DNA of 64,000 bases from Tetrahymena elliotti 4EA (Eukaryota; Ciliophora; Oligohymenophorea; Hymenostomatida; Tetrahymenidae), in NCBI GenBank assembly GCA_000231825.2, contig JH720325.1, forward strand, positions 236,842-300,841. Direction: 5' to 3'. The translations under genes were made by a program, and so were the position numbers. Positions 9,775-21,936 of this stretch are shown here, piece by piece. The notes beneath the pieces are model-generated. The model worked only from the letters and a program-made list of their open reading frames with translations. It ran no database searches and had not been told where the DNA came from. Every line of letters begins with the position of its first letter. Position 1 is the stretch's first letter.

Positions 9775-11455
9775 ATAATTTTTTTATTTTTAATTCTACT
9801 TTAAAATAAAGAAACAATCAAATCAATAAATGAAATAATTCCAAAAAAAAAAGTTAATTTAGTTAAATATTTTTATTTTTAAATAAATTATAAAATCACA
9901 GTTTTTAATTAAACCATCAATTTTTATTAAGAAATAGAGGGTAAGTAATAAAAAAAATTGAAAAGATTATTTTTTAAGAGAAAATAGAACCTTAATTAAT
10001 TGAAAAATAAAAATTAAAAAATGTTATTGGTCTGAAGAAGAGAAAACTTAAATAAATAAAAAAATAATTGGTCATAAATGTTTTCCTATTTTACTTTGAG
10101 ATGGTGAGAATTGAGAGAAAGAAAATCTTATTCTTTTATAATTGATTTTTGTGAGAAAGAAATTATTTTATACTGTCAATAAGTAAATTCACCTTTTTAT
10201 TATCTGATGATATGAGATGAATATTCTATTTCTAATTAGTTATCTAATATATTCATCATTATTGCTTGCTTAGATTAGAGAATTTAAAGAATAAAACAAT
10301 AGAAAACACATATATTTATAAAACATTGTAAAATTTTTATTTTTCAACATTCTAATCATCTATTTTTAAATTTTTTTTAAAAGGAAAATATTTAAATTTC
10401 TAAAATGTCTTTTTTTTAATATGTTTTATTTTAAACTCTTTTTTCTTAAAAAATAAAGAAATATTCATGCTATTTTTATTAAATTAACTCAATGAATGGA
10501 CTTTGTGAAATAAAGTTTGTTTTACTAAAATTAGAAACAATAAAACTAAATTTAATGAAATAAGTAAATAATGATTGAATGATTGTAACATGTAGTACTT
10601 GTTTGAATAAATTTAGCATCTTTTTAGAAATTTAATAAAATTCAAAAAATTGTTAATAGGAATTTTTTTTACAAAAAGAACAAGTTAAATTTCCCTAAAG
10701 ATTCTTAAATACTAATCTTGAATATAATACTGATGGGCTATCTCAATTACAACTCCAACTCCATTGATTTAGGATAACTTAAATGAATAAATTTAAACTA
10801 AATCTAAATCATTTAAAATAATTTAATTCCTGGATTTGTAATAAATAAGAAATAAATTCAAATTTATTTTACATATAATGATTAATCTGTATTTATTTAA
10901 TTATATATACATACATTTATTTGTGCATAAAATTCGCTCAGAAATTAGTCTTAAAATAGATTTATTAATATTATGTTTATTTATATTTTTAATTATGTTG
11001 TTTGAGTCTCCGAATGTTTATCTTCATACTTTCAGCTCAAAGTACTATACCCACACTACACTTTTTTTTCATAACATGCTTTTTGCAGCTTGCACAGAGT
11101 GCCTTGTGGTTGGAGTTGCCTAAAAAACTTCTAAATATTTTGATTTTTACATTTTTAACACATCATCTAAACATCTGTGTTTTGTGATTTATTTAAATAT
11201 GAATGTAAACTGGAAGTATTTTATACAGTAATATCTGAATTTATTTTTTTTGGTCAAGAAGGGTTTTTCCCTTTATTAAATATTAATAATATTTTAGATT
11301 AAAATTAAAAGATTGAATTAATAAGAAATTGAGCTTACTTAGTCAAAAAAGGAAAAATAAATTAGAAATAAAGAAGGTCTTAACTTAAAATTAGTTTTTA
11401 TAATAAGAGACTTTCATTACTAAATAACTTCTTTTAGGCATAAAGCTTTTCCAAT
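9775..11455. other. Intergenic, no confident gene
   Basis: Mostly AT-rich. A patch near 11010-11130 is less AT-rich (CACAGAGTGCCTTGTGG region) and lies in a plus-strand frame that has no TGA from 10878 to about 12144. The product would be compositionally poor (Ile, Phe, Leu, Asn) and I do not call it a gene. No small-RNA family was recognised in the patch. Confidence 0.4.
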
Positions 11456-11695
11456 ATGGAATCTGAATATACAATTAACAATAATATTATGGCTGATGAG
11501 TCACAATTAACAATAATCAAATATAAAGATTCATTTTTAGAACAGAAAAGGATGCCATGTTTTGATAGCAATACTAATATTTAAATAATCTATTCTTAAT
11601 AATTAAATGAAGAAAGAAAAGACAAATTATTCAATAGACTTTACTCTTAAGTTCTCCATAATTAATCTTTCTCACTGTCCAAAATATTAAAATGA
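11456..11695 (+). CDS. Possible small protein (79 aa), unrecognised
   Basis: ATG at 11456 to TGA at 11693-11695. The product starts MESEYTINNNIMADESQLTI and has a balanced, charged composition (later LNEERKDKLFNRLYSQ), unlike the surrounding noise frames. No intron signals and no homology recognised. A longer overlapping plus-strand frame without TGA competes with it, so this could also be an exon of something larger or chance. Confidence 0.3.
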
Positions 11696-11861
11696 AATGA
11701 AGCTTGATAAAGCTAAGATTTTAAAAGAAATAGCAAATATATTTATTTTTATTTCAATGATAAAGTCTATATTTTTTACCTTAAAATTGTTATTAAATAA
11801 AACTAATAGAGGTAAATATTAAAGAAATTCAATAGGCTAATTGTATAAAATATATGCATTA

Positions 11862-11875
11862 GGGGGGGGGAAGGG
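11862..11875. repeat. Oligo-G tract
   Basis: Nine consecutive G's followed by AA and GGG, in an otherwise G-poor, AT-rich spacer. Such a purine tract stands out sharply from its surroundings. It is not the TTGGGG telomere repeat. Confidence 0.6.
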
Positions 11876-12462
11876 ATGTAAAATAAAATTAGAGTTTATT
11901 CAAAAATTTAGAATTAAATCTACATCTTTTTTCATCAGAAAAATACCAACTAATTATCATAAAAATTAAAATAAAACAATTTGTTTAAAATTAATTATTT
12001 GTAAATATTATTAAATATTACTACTATTAATAGGACAACACATAAGTGAAGTAGATATCAAAAATAAAATGATGTTAAATAATTTTTATAATCAACAATA
12101 AAAAAGATAATTTATTTTTATGGAAGTAAAATATTGAATAATTTCAGAAAGAAAACTTAAAAAGTTTTTGTATTTAAATTCTAATAGTTAAAAGAAAAAT
12201 AATTATTTTTAAGAGGTATAATAATCAGAAATAATTTGAATTTTTACAAATATCTGACGATTATAAAAATATAGCAGGTTTGAAATTTTTACATTATGTA
12301 GTATTTAGTTTCTTAAATCTTTAAAACTTATTTCATATTTTCTAGGCCTGACCTAGCCATGAATTTTATTATTATTGTTATTATGATTAAAAGTTGGGTT
12401 AATTTATTTTATTAGTTAAAGAAAGAAAAAATCAATGAATAATTATAGTAAAATATATTATT
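11876..12462. other. Intergenic, 3' flank of the Rab gene
   Basis: AT-rich sequence downstream of the Rab stop codon. No gene seen. Confidence 0.5.
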
Positions 12463-13074
12463 TCAACAACATTTTTTATCTTTTTGAGTATTTTATTAGG
12501 CAGTGTTAGGCTTGTAATTAATTTTAAATTAATCTTTTGTAGAGGTATCCATAGATTCTAAAGTTTGACGAGCAATACACTTGAAAGCTTCAGAAATATT
12601 AACTCCTTCCTTAGCTGAAGTTTCGAAGAATTTAACACCATATCTTTCAGCAAGTTCTTCACCTTCGCGGGTGGAGACTTTTCTTTAATCCTTCATATCA
12701 ATTTTAGTGGCAATAATAATCTTTTTAACATTTGGGTCTGCGCGTTCATTAATTTACTTCATCCAATCTGCAATATTTTTGAAAGAATTGGGGTCGGTTA
12801 CGCTATAAGCGAGAATAATACCCATAGCACCTTTGTAGTAATTTTAAGTAATTGTTCTGAATCTTTCTTGGCCTGCAGTATCCCAAATTTGGAGTTTAAC
12901 GCGCTTTCCATCAATATCTTCGTATTTAAGTTTGTAATCAATACCAATTGTGGATAAGTGGGCACTAGTAAAAGTACCTTCGCAATAGTTGACTAGGAAA
13001 CAGGTTTTTCCAACACCTGAATCACCAATAAGCAAAAACTTAAGTAAAGTATCGTAATCTTGCTTGTTTTGCAT
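12463..13074 (-). CDS. Rab-family small GTPase (203 aa)
   Basis: Intronless frame, ATG 13074 to TGA 12465-12463. All guanine-nucleotide motifs are in place: P-loop GDSGVGKT (residues 17-24), switch I Thr in STIGID (residue 42), WDTAGQE (64-70), TKID as the base-recognition box (123-126) and ETSAKEG near residue 160. It ends KDKKCC, a double-cysteine motif for geranylgeranylation. Overall it resembles the Rab1/Rab8/Rab10 group, which tethers vesicles on the secretory route to the plasma membrane. The NKxD box reads TKxD, as in Rho/Rac proteins, so nucleotide binding should be kept. Lower AT content and rich use of preferred codons suggest strong expression. Which Rab subclass it belongs to needs a tree. 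Confidence 0.93.
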
Positions 13075-14297
13075 TTTAAAAATAATTTTTCACAATAAAA
13101 TTTGTTGAAATAAGCTTTTTCTGTTATTAAATATTTGTTTCTTGGTTCTTTGGAGTTAACTGTGAAAGTCTTTTAAGTCTTCCTAATAAAACTAGTTTTT
13201 TCCCTTTTTGTTAGGTTGAATTTTCTTCGCTGAAAAGGAACTGATTAATTTGCTTTTTTAATCTGATTTTGATTGATATTTTATTTGGAAATAATTATTT
13301 CTTTAATTTCTTTTCTTCTTATTTCTTTATCTTAATTTACCTAAATAGATGAATGTAAAATTCTTAAACCTCCTTGCTTTCTATTACTTGTTTTTATTGG
13401 AATAAGATAATTTATTCATTTATTTATTTGTTCATACAAATCACATTTACTTTCATTTCATTTTCTAATTTCCTACAAAGCAATAATCAAGCAAGCAAGC
13501 AAACATTCAAAATTTTGCATCTTTGATATTATCTATCTATCAATTCAAGCAACGTATGCATTCATTCATTTATTGATTCATTCATTCCTAAAACAGCCTT
13601 TGAATTTATTTATTTGCGAAAATCTTATGTATTTTAGAAATTCATTCATTTTTGATTTTTTTTCATTTATCAAACTTCTCCTCTTCTTTATTAATAAACC
13701 TTATTGATTTTGTGAGGAGCTGATTTTAAAATTTCTGATTAAAATCACTTCGCATTAAATTTAAATTAAATACTGTACTTACCTAACTTCCTTCAATTTA
13801 AAGTTTGCAAGAAAAACTCAAATTAGATTTAAGAGCTTAAACTGATTCATTGATTGATTTGTCACTTCTTGCTCCTTAATTTTAGCATTAAAAAATAAAT
13901 AATAGAATAAATGTTCTATCTATTCTAGATAAATAACACCTTAAAATAGCCAAATTAACTTCCTAACCAATAAAATTTATTTTTCTTTACTTTTTTATTT
14001 TATTTGTCTATTTTTAACATGCGATTCAACTACTTGGTTACTTCATCCATTCAAAATTTATTATTAAAAGTAAATATCAATGAAATTCATGTCTATTTCC
14101 CAATCATCATACTTAAAAACCATTTAATTTAGCTGCAAAACTTTTTTAACGAAACAATAAATATGTTCCAAAAAGTCTCTTAACTGAAATCAAATTCAAA
14201 ATAGTATTTAGAAATATCTTTCAAAAAATTTAACATTAAAAATGAATGTTTTGATAATTCACAAATATAATTTGCTTCTCAAAGTATATTCATGTAA
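13075..14297. other. Intergenic, Rab 5' region
   Basis: T/C-rich upstream region with repeated ATTCATTCATTT-like and CAAGCAAGCAAG-like runs, as often seen in ciliate 5' flanks. No coding frame or RNA gene was seen before the tRNA. Confidence 0.5.
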
Positions 14298-14369
14298 TCC
14301 CCTATAGTCTAGCAGGTTAGGATAGAAGGTTTTCACCCTTCAGACCCGGGTTCAAGTCCCGGTGGGGGA
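14298..14369 (+). tRNA. tRNA-Glu (anticodon TTC), copy 2
   Basis: Same 72-nt sequence as the gene at 9703-9774, base for base: loop TTTTCAC with anticodon TTC, B box GGTTCAAGTCC, no intron, T-run terminator seven bases downstream (TTCTTTTTTT). The flanks are unrelated to those of the other copy. Confidence 0.95.
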
Positions 14370-14538
14370 ATTCTTTTTTTCAATATCGAAATAATTATTT
14401 TTAGTCTTTTTCTAACAACAAAACAAAAAAGTATTTTTTTCTTATTGAAGAAAATGAAATATTTTAATATAATTTACTCATAAATATATTTACTTTAATT
14501 TTAAACAAATGAAATATATTTTATAAATTAGATTTTAA

Positions 14539-17023
14539 TCAATTAATATTTTCAAATTTATTTTATTTATTGTTTTTGTTGTTGTTGTTGTTGTAAATTG
14601 GACTCTTTCCATACATATTTGAATAAGTATTCCTCCAAGCTTCAGCTTATTCTAGCTTGAGAGAATAAAGCTTTGATTTAACTTTATTTTAACCTTAGTT
14701 TTGAGTACTTTAGTTAATCTCTTCATATTAATTATTAGGTGGGTATTCAGTAAAATTATTTAAATTTGTTTATGACATTTATTAAGATTGATTTTGATTG
14801 GATTATTATTATTATTATTATAAATTTTAAAAGGATATTATTTCTGATAGGCTGTTTTGATCGAACCTGGATTAATTTATCTACTCTACAAAACAAGAGT
14901 TGCTATGCTTCAAATTTTATACATTTTAATATTTATTTTAAATATGATTTCTTTATTGTAATTTATTCTCACCACTGAAGTTATTTGTTTATTTGAAGTA
15001 AAAAGAATCTTGGCCAAGACTTTCATTATTTTAAAAAGTCATAGACTTATTCATCTTATTGCTGAAGGAAGTATTTTTTTAGAATTTAGCTTGAAATTCA
15101 TTTTCTTTTTAGTAAGATTGATTCTATATATGAGATTTGTTTGAAAGAGGACCATTCGAATAAGAAAAATTCTAGACAAAATGCAATTTTTCTTAAGAAA
15201 CACTTTTCTTTAAATCAATAGAGATCTTAAACTAATTTTCAACTTACTTTTTATTATTTAATAATAAGCTTAAAATATCTTGAAAAAAAATAATTAAAAT
15301 TTACTTTATCTGGTTTACTAAGTTATAAGAAATTTTGAATGTTTTGCAATTAACTTTTCGATTTCTATGCCTTATCAAACAGATGTCTATGCTAGTTCCA
15401 AGTGTTTGTATGGCCTTCTTAATAATTGCATCCTTAATCTAGTTAACTTAGGCTATTCATTTGTTATGATTAGTTATTTTGGTAAGTATTGATCTATTAC
15501 TAATTGTCAGCTACTTCAGAGTTTTCTTTATTCTATTAAGGTTAAAATGTGTTATTTTCTTTTAAAAGTATGTCTTGACTTTCTTAGGTATTAAAATAAT
15601 TCTAGTGATACCCTTAAGAAGCCTAATTTTATTTAAAAGTTAAATCTGAGCTAAATTCTTAATTTCCCTAGTCGTTTTATTCAGTGTTTTATTCAATAAA
15701 TACTTACTTATTATCTAAATTTTCTTAAGTTTAGAGTTAGTATTCACTTTAACCTTATTCAATTTGATTATAATTTAAAACATTTTAACTGAATTCTTAA
15801 TTAGTTTTATTAAATTAGGCTTATTGACTTTATTATAATCCTTCTTAATCATCATTTTAAAAGTTATCCTCTGCATTTTACTAAACAACCATGTTAAGAC
15901 AATTGATTTTACTTTTGGCTAAGCTTTATTTAACATTTTCTAAGTATTTCACTTTTAATTAAGTTATTGTTTCCTCCTTTGCTAAAATCTCATAACATTT
16001 TTCTTGTATGGCCAAGTCTTTTTATTGTAGTTCTTCTCTCAATTAGATGATTTCTTATTTTAATTATAGCATATCTTGTCTATACTTGTCCTCTATTTCT
16101 TTGATAGTTTTCTGTAACATAGCTTATTGAATCTAAATTATTTCTTTGATTTCTTTGTCTTTACCTTCCAAAGTTTAATAAAGAAATTTGCATTTATTTT
16201 CTAACTTCTATTCCTTCTATTAATATAGTGATAATTTGCTATTAAATTTGTGTTCCATCATTTCAATTAGCTATTTAAATTTAGCATTCTTTTCTTCAAG
16301 AATTTTATTTTACATTATTAGATTTTATATATTCTTTTATTCAACGCTCAAGTCTAACTAACAAGGAAAATTACCAAGGGATAAGTCCTATTCTTTATTT
16401 GCAAAATTAGGCAGCATTTAACTATTCTAATGTGAATGGCCAGAAATGGGAGAATCCTAAACATTGCTTTGGTCTAAGCGAAAATTCTAAGAAAATTTAT
16501 TTCCTGTAGCTGAAAGCTATCTAATAATTTACTTTTATTACTTTAGCTATTCATTTTCTAAGCTTTTATCTCTGATTTATTATTACAATATGTCAATGCT
16601 TTATCTTTGTAGCTCAATTTACTTTAAGTGGACCTAATTTTATCTGATTGGACTAACATTTTACTCAATCTAGATAGTTTGCTATACATTTTATTTAGGA
16701 GTCATTTGCTAAACTAACTTATCTAAAATGTTAACAACCTCATCAATTTTATGTTTAGGTGTGTATGATCTAGCAATCCTGTTCATTTATCTTAAGAAAT
16801 ATTTTTTCTGTTGATTAATTAATATTAAAATTAGTAGAAGATATAATTAAAATTTAATGAACAAATATCTCAAAATAAGCTTTTTATTATAATATTAATT
16901 TTTATTTCGATTTATTCATTGACTATTAAGTAATTCCAAATTTTTTGCATATCCTACCACAGTAAACTGAATATAGATATAGTGTATTTATTGTATTCCA
17001 TATTCATCTGTTAAATTTCTCAT
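14539..17023 (-). CDS. Coiled-coil, Gln/Asn-rich protein (about 753 aa, 3 exons)
   Basis: Exons: 17023-16958, 16807-15305 and 15231-14539; all junctions keep phase 0 and the stop is TGA 14541-14539. The short first exon is the least certain part; without it the protein would start at ATG 16786. Residues about 40-350 carry long heptad-like stretches with Gln and Lys (QIELQRQSIDILQQQIRDKS, IKEIEDKYRQDMLQLKQEII), predicting coiled coil. The rest is low-complexity Asn/Gln/Ser, with a C-terminus containing LKLEQAEAWRNTYSNMYGKS. There are no membrane segments and no enzyme motif. A structural or cytoskeletal role is plausible but inferred only from the coiled coil. The intron at 15304-15232 contains a decoy acceptor and an alternative TGA-terminated read-through. 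Confidence 0.75.
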
Positions 17024-18025
17024 AACTATTTATCAATTTCGAATTGTATTTAGAATTTTTCAATCCTAGTTATGAAAATATTAAATAATTTATAGATTAA
17101 TATTTTCAGAGTATACACAAATTCTACAGAAAAATATTGAATTGAATTTAATTAAGCTATACTAAATAAATACTCTTATTTATTTTATTTATTAGAAAAA
17201 TAAGAGAAAAAACAAAAATAAATTTATTTTATCTTTGACTAAATAAGATTGGGAATCAGGTCATAAAACTAAAATTTATTTTAAATAAATAATAGATAAG
17301 ATAAAAATAGTCTTAGAAAAACTTCAAAAAGAAGAATTTATAGTAATTAAATACTTACTTATTAGTAGATTTGATGAATTAAATGAACTATTGTTTGTAG
17401 TAGATTTGATGAATTAAATGAACTATTGTTTGTAAACATATAATTTTTCTACAAATAGCTAAATAAATTTGTTTTAAATAGATTTTATAAAGCAAAAATA
17501 ATATGATTAATACAAGATTAGAGAAACTATCCAAAAAATACATTACTGATCACTATATAATTATTAATTGGTGAGATGGAATTAACTGAACTAATTATGT
17601 AGATCTAATAAATATTTTTATAATTAACTGGCTTAAGTTTTTATTTACAATAGAATTATTAATCCAAAATTAAATAATTTTTATAAAATAAGAAAAAAAA
17701 ACTATCCAAAAAATATATTTTGGATCATTATTTAATTATGAGTAGATTAGATGGAAAAAGTGAACTAATTATGCAGTCTAAAAAACAATTTTTATAATTA
17801 AATAGACTAAGTTTTTATTTACAATAGAATTAATAAAGCAAAAATTAAATCATAATTTATAAAAATGACCTAAAAATTGTTTATTTAATAACATTTTGTT
17901 AATGATAAGTAAGATTGATTTAATGAAGCAATTATGTCTGAAAAAGAAATATTTTTTAGAATTATTTAAGATTAATAAATATTTACAATAGAAATAACCA
18001 TAAAGTAAATAAATCATTCAAATTA
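17024..18025. repeat. Degenerate tandem repeats, units of about 150-185 bp
   Basis: Between 17280 and 18010 about four diverged copies of one unit follow each other. Recognisable shared blocks are TGAACTAATTATG, AACTATCCAAAAAATA and TTTTTATTTACAATAGAATT. No coding frame. The region separates the 5' end of the coiled-coil gene from the 3' end of the phosphatase-fold gene. Confidence 0.6.
17364..17433. repeat. Perfect 35-bp direct repeat, two copies
   Basis: The 35-bp unit starting AGTAGATTTGATG occurs at 17364-17398 and again, unchanged, at 17399-17433. A recent duplication inside the older repeat field. Confidence 0.9.
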
Positions 18026-19355
18026 TCAATCAGATTTCTTTTTAACGGTTACTAAGGCAAGCTTTTCTAAATCATATCTCTCCAATTATTTAAAGAAATT
18101 AGGAGTTATTTGGAGTTATTGCCTTTCTTTCATCAGTTCGAAACATGTTTTTAATGGGATTTTTTCATTGTTAATTAAATATGCAAGACAGAAGCATGGA
18201 CCAATATTTATTCCATTTAAATCATGAATGAACACTTTTCCTCCAGATAAAATGCACTGTTTATTTTTTAGGTTAAAAATAAAATAAATATATTCACTTC
18301 ATTTTATTATTTGCTTTAATAAATTTCTTTACATCCTTAATAAATCTATTAGTGATTCTGAAATGTTTTTTAATATCTTCATCACTCTTATTATACACAT
18401 CGATATTAAGATATTTAAAATATTTTGTTCTCTTTTTATATTCCTATGCAGTTACATTCAAGACATGGGTCACACCTTTAAGCAACAACTAATTTTATTT
18501 ATTATTTTAAAAGAAATTATCTATTTACTATTTTTACAACTGTTGTCATTAATTTAATAATTAATGAATAAAAACACTTTATATTATTCACTCATTCATT
18601 TATTATTTTTTACCTTTTTTATTCCAAGTCCATGAGTAAAGTTTCCTAAATAAATTCCAGGATAGACCTATAATAATAATGAGAAGAATAATTTTAGTTT
18701 TGCTTTAATAAAATAAAAGATAACCTCTAATAATTATATCTCCTTTATTGCACTTTAACAATCAATTTCGCAAGCACAAAAACTCAAATGAGGAAATCTA
18801 TTGAATAATAATTATATGAAAACATATTTTATATTTAAATTTATATAGCAAATATCATTATAGATGATCTTTTTTTTATACTATTTTCCTAAGATTAAAT
18901 AAAATCCATAAATTGATTAATTACCTTGCACATATAATATTTTCTTCTTCTTCGCCATATTCTCCTATTCTTCCTTCACCTAATAATTGAGGATTTGATT
19001 CCCTTTACAAATCAAAATGTGAGTTGCTTAAAGCTTCTCTTTATGTATTTCTTGATTGCAATTAAGAAGAACTTTCTCTCTATAATATCTTTCTAGATTC
19101 TTAGCTAGTTGGACTATCTAATCCGCCCTAATTATCTTTATTATTTGTTGATGAAGGCTTCTTGCTAATTTAATTAACTGATTTTAAAGATTTTTGCTAT
19201 AGCTTTTTTTACGACTGAACAGAAGTGACTGTCTAAGGAATATAATTATCATCTTCGTTATATTACTCTTATTCTTATCCTGTATTTCTAATAACATAAT
19301 ATTTAGAGCTTTAATTGTAGTCTTGGTTTTTATCAAAATTTTAAGACTTCTTCAT
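18026..19355 (-). CDS. Dual-specificity-phosphatase-fold protein with dead active site (314 aa, 5 exons)
   Basis: Exons: 19355-18925, 18797-18725, 18667-18614, 18488-18333, 18256-18026; the sum is 945 nt and every junction is in phase. Residues 1-145 are Ser/Gln-rich and disordered. The C-terminal part is a dual-specificity phosphatase fold: YPGIYLGNFTHGLGIKK, then LLLKGVTHVLNVTA, then SDEDIKKHFRITNRFI, then GGKVFIH, then LAYLINNEKIPLKTCFELMK. The signature HCxxGxxRS reads HDLNGINIG (residues 249-257): the nucleophilic Cys is Asp and the Arg is Ile. It should not hydrolyse phosphate, but could still bind phosphoproteins or MAP kinases, like STYX pseudophosphatases. The frame is conserved and spliced, so it looks like a real gene rather than debris. 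Confidence 0.82.
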
Positions 19356-21936
19356 TCTTTTTAAAAATTAATCTAACTCCTATAATAATTAATACCTAAT
19401 TAATTTCTTTATCAATCAATAATTATATCAAATATATAAAATCCAAAAGTAGATAGAAATTATTAAATAAATAAATATATGTACTAACCTTTGGATATTT
19501 ATTCTTTAATAAGAAATGCTATTATATAAATCCATTTTCTACTAATTTATTAGCAATTAAGAATATTTTAAATTTAGTTTTTAAGGAAACATTTATTATT
19601 GAAAAAGTTTTTAAGGCTACATTTAATTTTCAACAAAAATGATTACAATGAATTGAGTATAAAATAAAAAAATTTTTATAAATTATCTTTTGATAAAGAT
19701 TAAAATTAAATAGATAGATAGATAGTTATTTAAGTAAATCTACTTTTATCATTAAGAACTTATAAAAAATTTACTTATTTAAGTTGTATGTTTCTTTCCC
19801 TTTTTTTTTATTGTCTTTTTTGCAAAACAAAACTGGCTTATCTAATTTTGAATGAATAGTATGTATGCTTTAGTTAATAAATTATATATTTGAAATAGTT
19901 GTTGTCTGATTGCTAAAATAAATTTTAGTAATTTATTAGAGAGTCTAAATATTAATAATATCATTATTTCTGACAAAACATAAGGCATAGATATTAATTT
20001 AACATTTTGATTTATAATCAAACAATTATTCTTCTTTATTTTTTGAAGATAGAATTATTTTTTATTTCTTTCCTATATCTTAAAGAAGTCTCTTTTGCAT
20101 GGATATCTTATTTATATATTAATATTTAATAAAGCACATATCTAAGAGTTTAAATCTAACTTCATTTTTTATTTTAATTTTTTATCTTCAATTAAATATT
20201 TTGAAATTCTAAATATTTTTTGAATAGAATTAAAGATATTATGATATTAGATTTACCAGATATTATCTATTTTCTTTAGAATTATCTTATATTTTACTAG
20301 CATTTATAGTTAGTTATTATTTTTAAGTAAGCTTATGACAGAATTAAAAATAAATTTAAAAATTAAAACATGTTGATAATATCCTATTTTAGATTAGAAA
20401 AAAAAAAGATCTAAAAGAATTAATTTATAACATTAGCCTTAAATTTATATTGAAAAATATAGAAGCAAATGTTAAAATAATTTGAATTTCAAGATCGTTT
20501 TAAAACAGCAATTTATTCAAATGAATACTTAAAAATGAAAATTACATTTAAAAAAGTATATCTTCTAATAAAATTAATTAGCAATACAGTTTTAAGCTTG
20601 CTTCTTATGTTTGAATAAATTTGTTTTTAATTTTTGTTATTTATAAAAACTTTAAAGATTGGGTGATTAAATAAATAGATAGTTAGATAGATAATAAATC
20701 ATGTTTGATCAAATTTTTTCTAATAAAGAAATATTGAATTGTATTTGTTTGTTTGTTTTTTTAATAGGAATTGATAGATTTTGAAATAATAACTAACAAA
20801 TAAAGATTAAGAAAACTTGATTTAGAATTGGAAGACTTTCCACATTTTTTCTTAGTTTTGAACTCAGCTTTAAGTTGAGATAAAGTTAAAGTAGAGAAAA
20901 ATAGCTTACTAAAATATTCAGATTTTAAGTTGTAAAATAATTTTTTGGAAATCTTTATTTTATAAAATCAAAAAAAGATTTTTGTTCAAAGAAATTTGAT
21001 TTCTTCAAAAGTATTTTGTTTATCTAATTACTGATGGTATAAAAATGCTCAAAAATATACAAAATTATTTTAAATTTTAAGTATTTTAGCTTGATAGGCT
21101 AAAGACTGATATGGTTTTGAATTATTCATTGTTTACATTTTCTAAAATCATAATCTCAAACAACAGAATCTATTCTAAATAAAAAGTTTAATTTTTAGAT
21201 AAAAGTGTTAAATTTTTTCAAATTCTCAAGCAAAAAATTATAAAAATTCAAATGTTAAATAAATTATTTTAAATATTGAACTTGCTCAATTCAAGATGTT
21301 TCAAAGATACTCAAAATTCATTAGAAGTAAAGGCAGCAAGCAATATTTATTTGTAAAGTTAAATTTGTTTGTTTTTTTTTGAATAAAAATAATACTTTGA
21401 GTTATGAATATACAAATAAATATCTTTCAAGTTAAAAGCTTCAAATTTTAGAAATAAGAGCTAATTTTTTTTCAAACAATGAAACACTTATTAAAATGTT
21501 AAACAAATTATTGGATTTTTAAACTTACTCGTCCCAAAAAGTATTCAAGATGTTAAAAAATAATTAGATATAAGGACAGCAGGAAATATTTGTTAATCAA
21601 AATTAGTTTTTTTTGTTGAAAAAATGGAATAAGCAAGTCGTGTTTGATCAGTCTTCTTGATTAGATTTATCATTTATGAATTGAGTTAGATAACAATTTG
21701 TGAGTTTACTTTGAGTTGAGTAATTAAAAAAAATTCAGGAGGAAAATAAATGATAGTATCAAAATTAAAAAGGCTGTATTGATTGATGTATAGTGATTTA
21801 CAAATAGAGTGATACAAAATTAAATTGCTTTTAATATAGAATTTTTGTTAATCACAATATAAAAAAAGCAATTTCTTTATATATTAGCTTAATCAGAAAC
21901 GCTAGCTGTTTTTTTAAAAAAACTTTCAAACTTAAA
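19356..21936. other. Long intergenic region, no gene seen
   Basis: About 2.6 kb of AT-rich sequence with short GATA-type runs (ATAGATAGATAGAT near 19710). I found no credible frame or RNA gene apart from the degenerate repeat pair listed separately. Confidence 0.45.
21180..21640. repeat. Degenerate direct repeat, unit about 245 bp, two copies
   Basis: The sequence around 21243-21395 (blocks AATGTTAAATAAATTATT, TTCAAGATGTT, AAGGCAGCAAGCAATATTT) recurs at about 21490-21640 (AATGTTAAACAAATTATT, TTCAAGATGTT, AAGGACAGCAGGAAATATTT). Non-coding. Confidence 0.6.

Noticed and set aside
12700..12720. TKID in the Rab GTPase as a broken NKxD box
   Set aside because: TKxD is normal in Rho/Rac GTPases, so it is a variant rather than a defect.
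15234..15303. Reading through to TGA 15241-15239 as the end of the coiled-coil protein
   Set aside because: A GTAAAT...TTAG intron joins in phase to a 231-codon exon of good coding quality ending at 14539.
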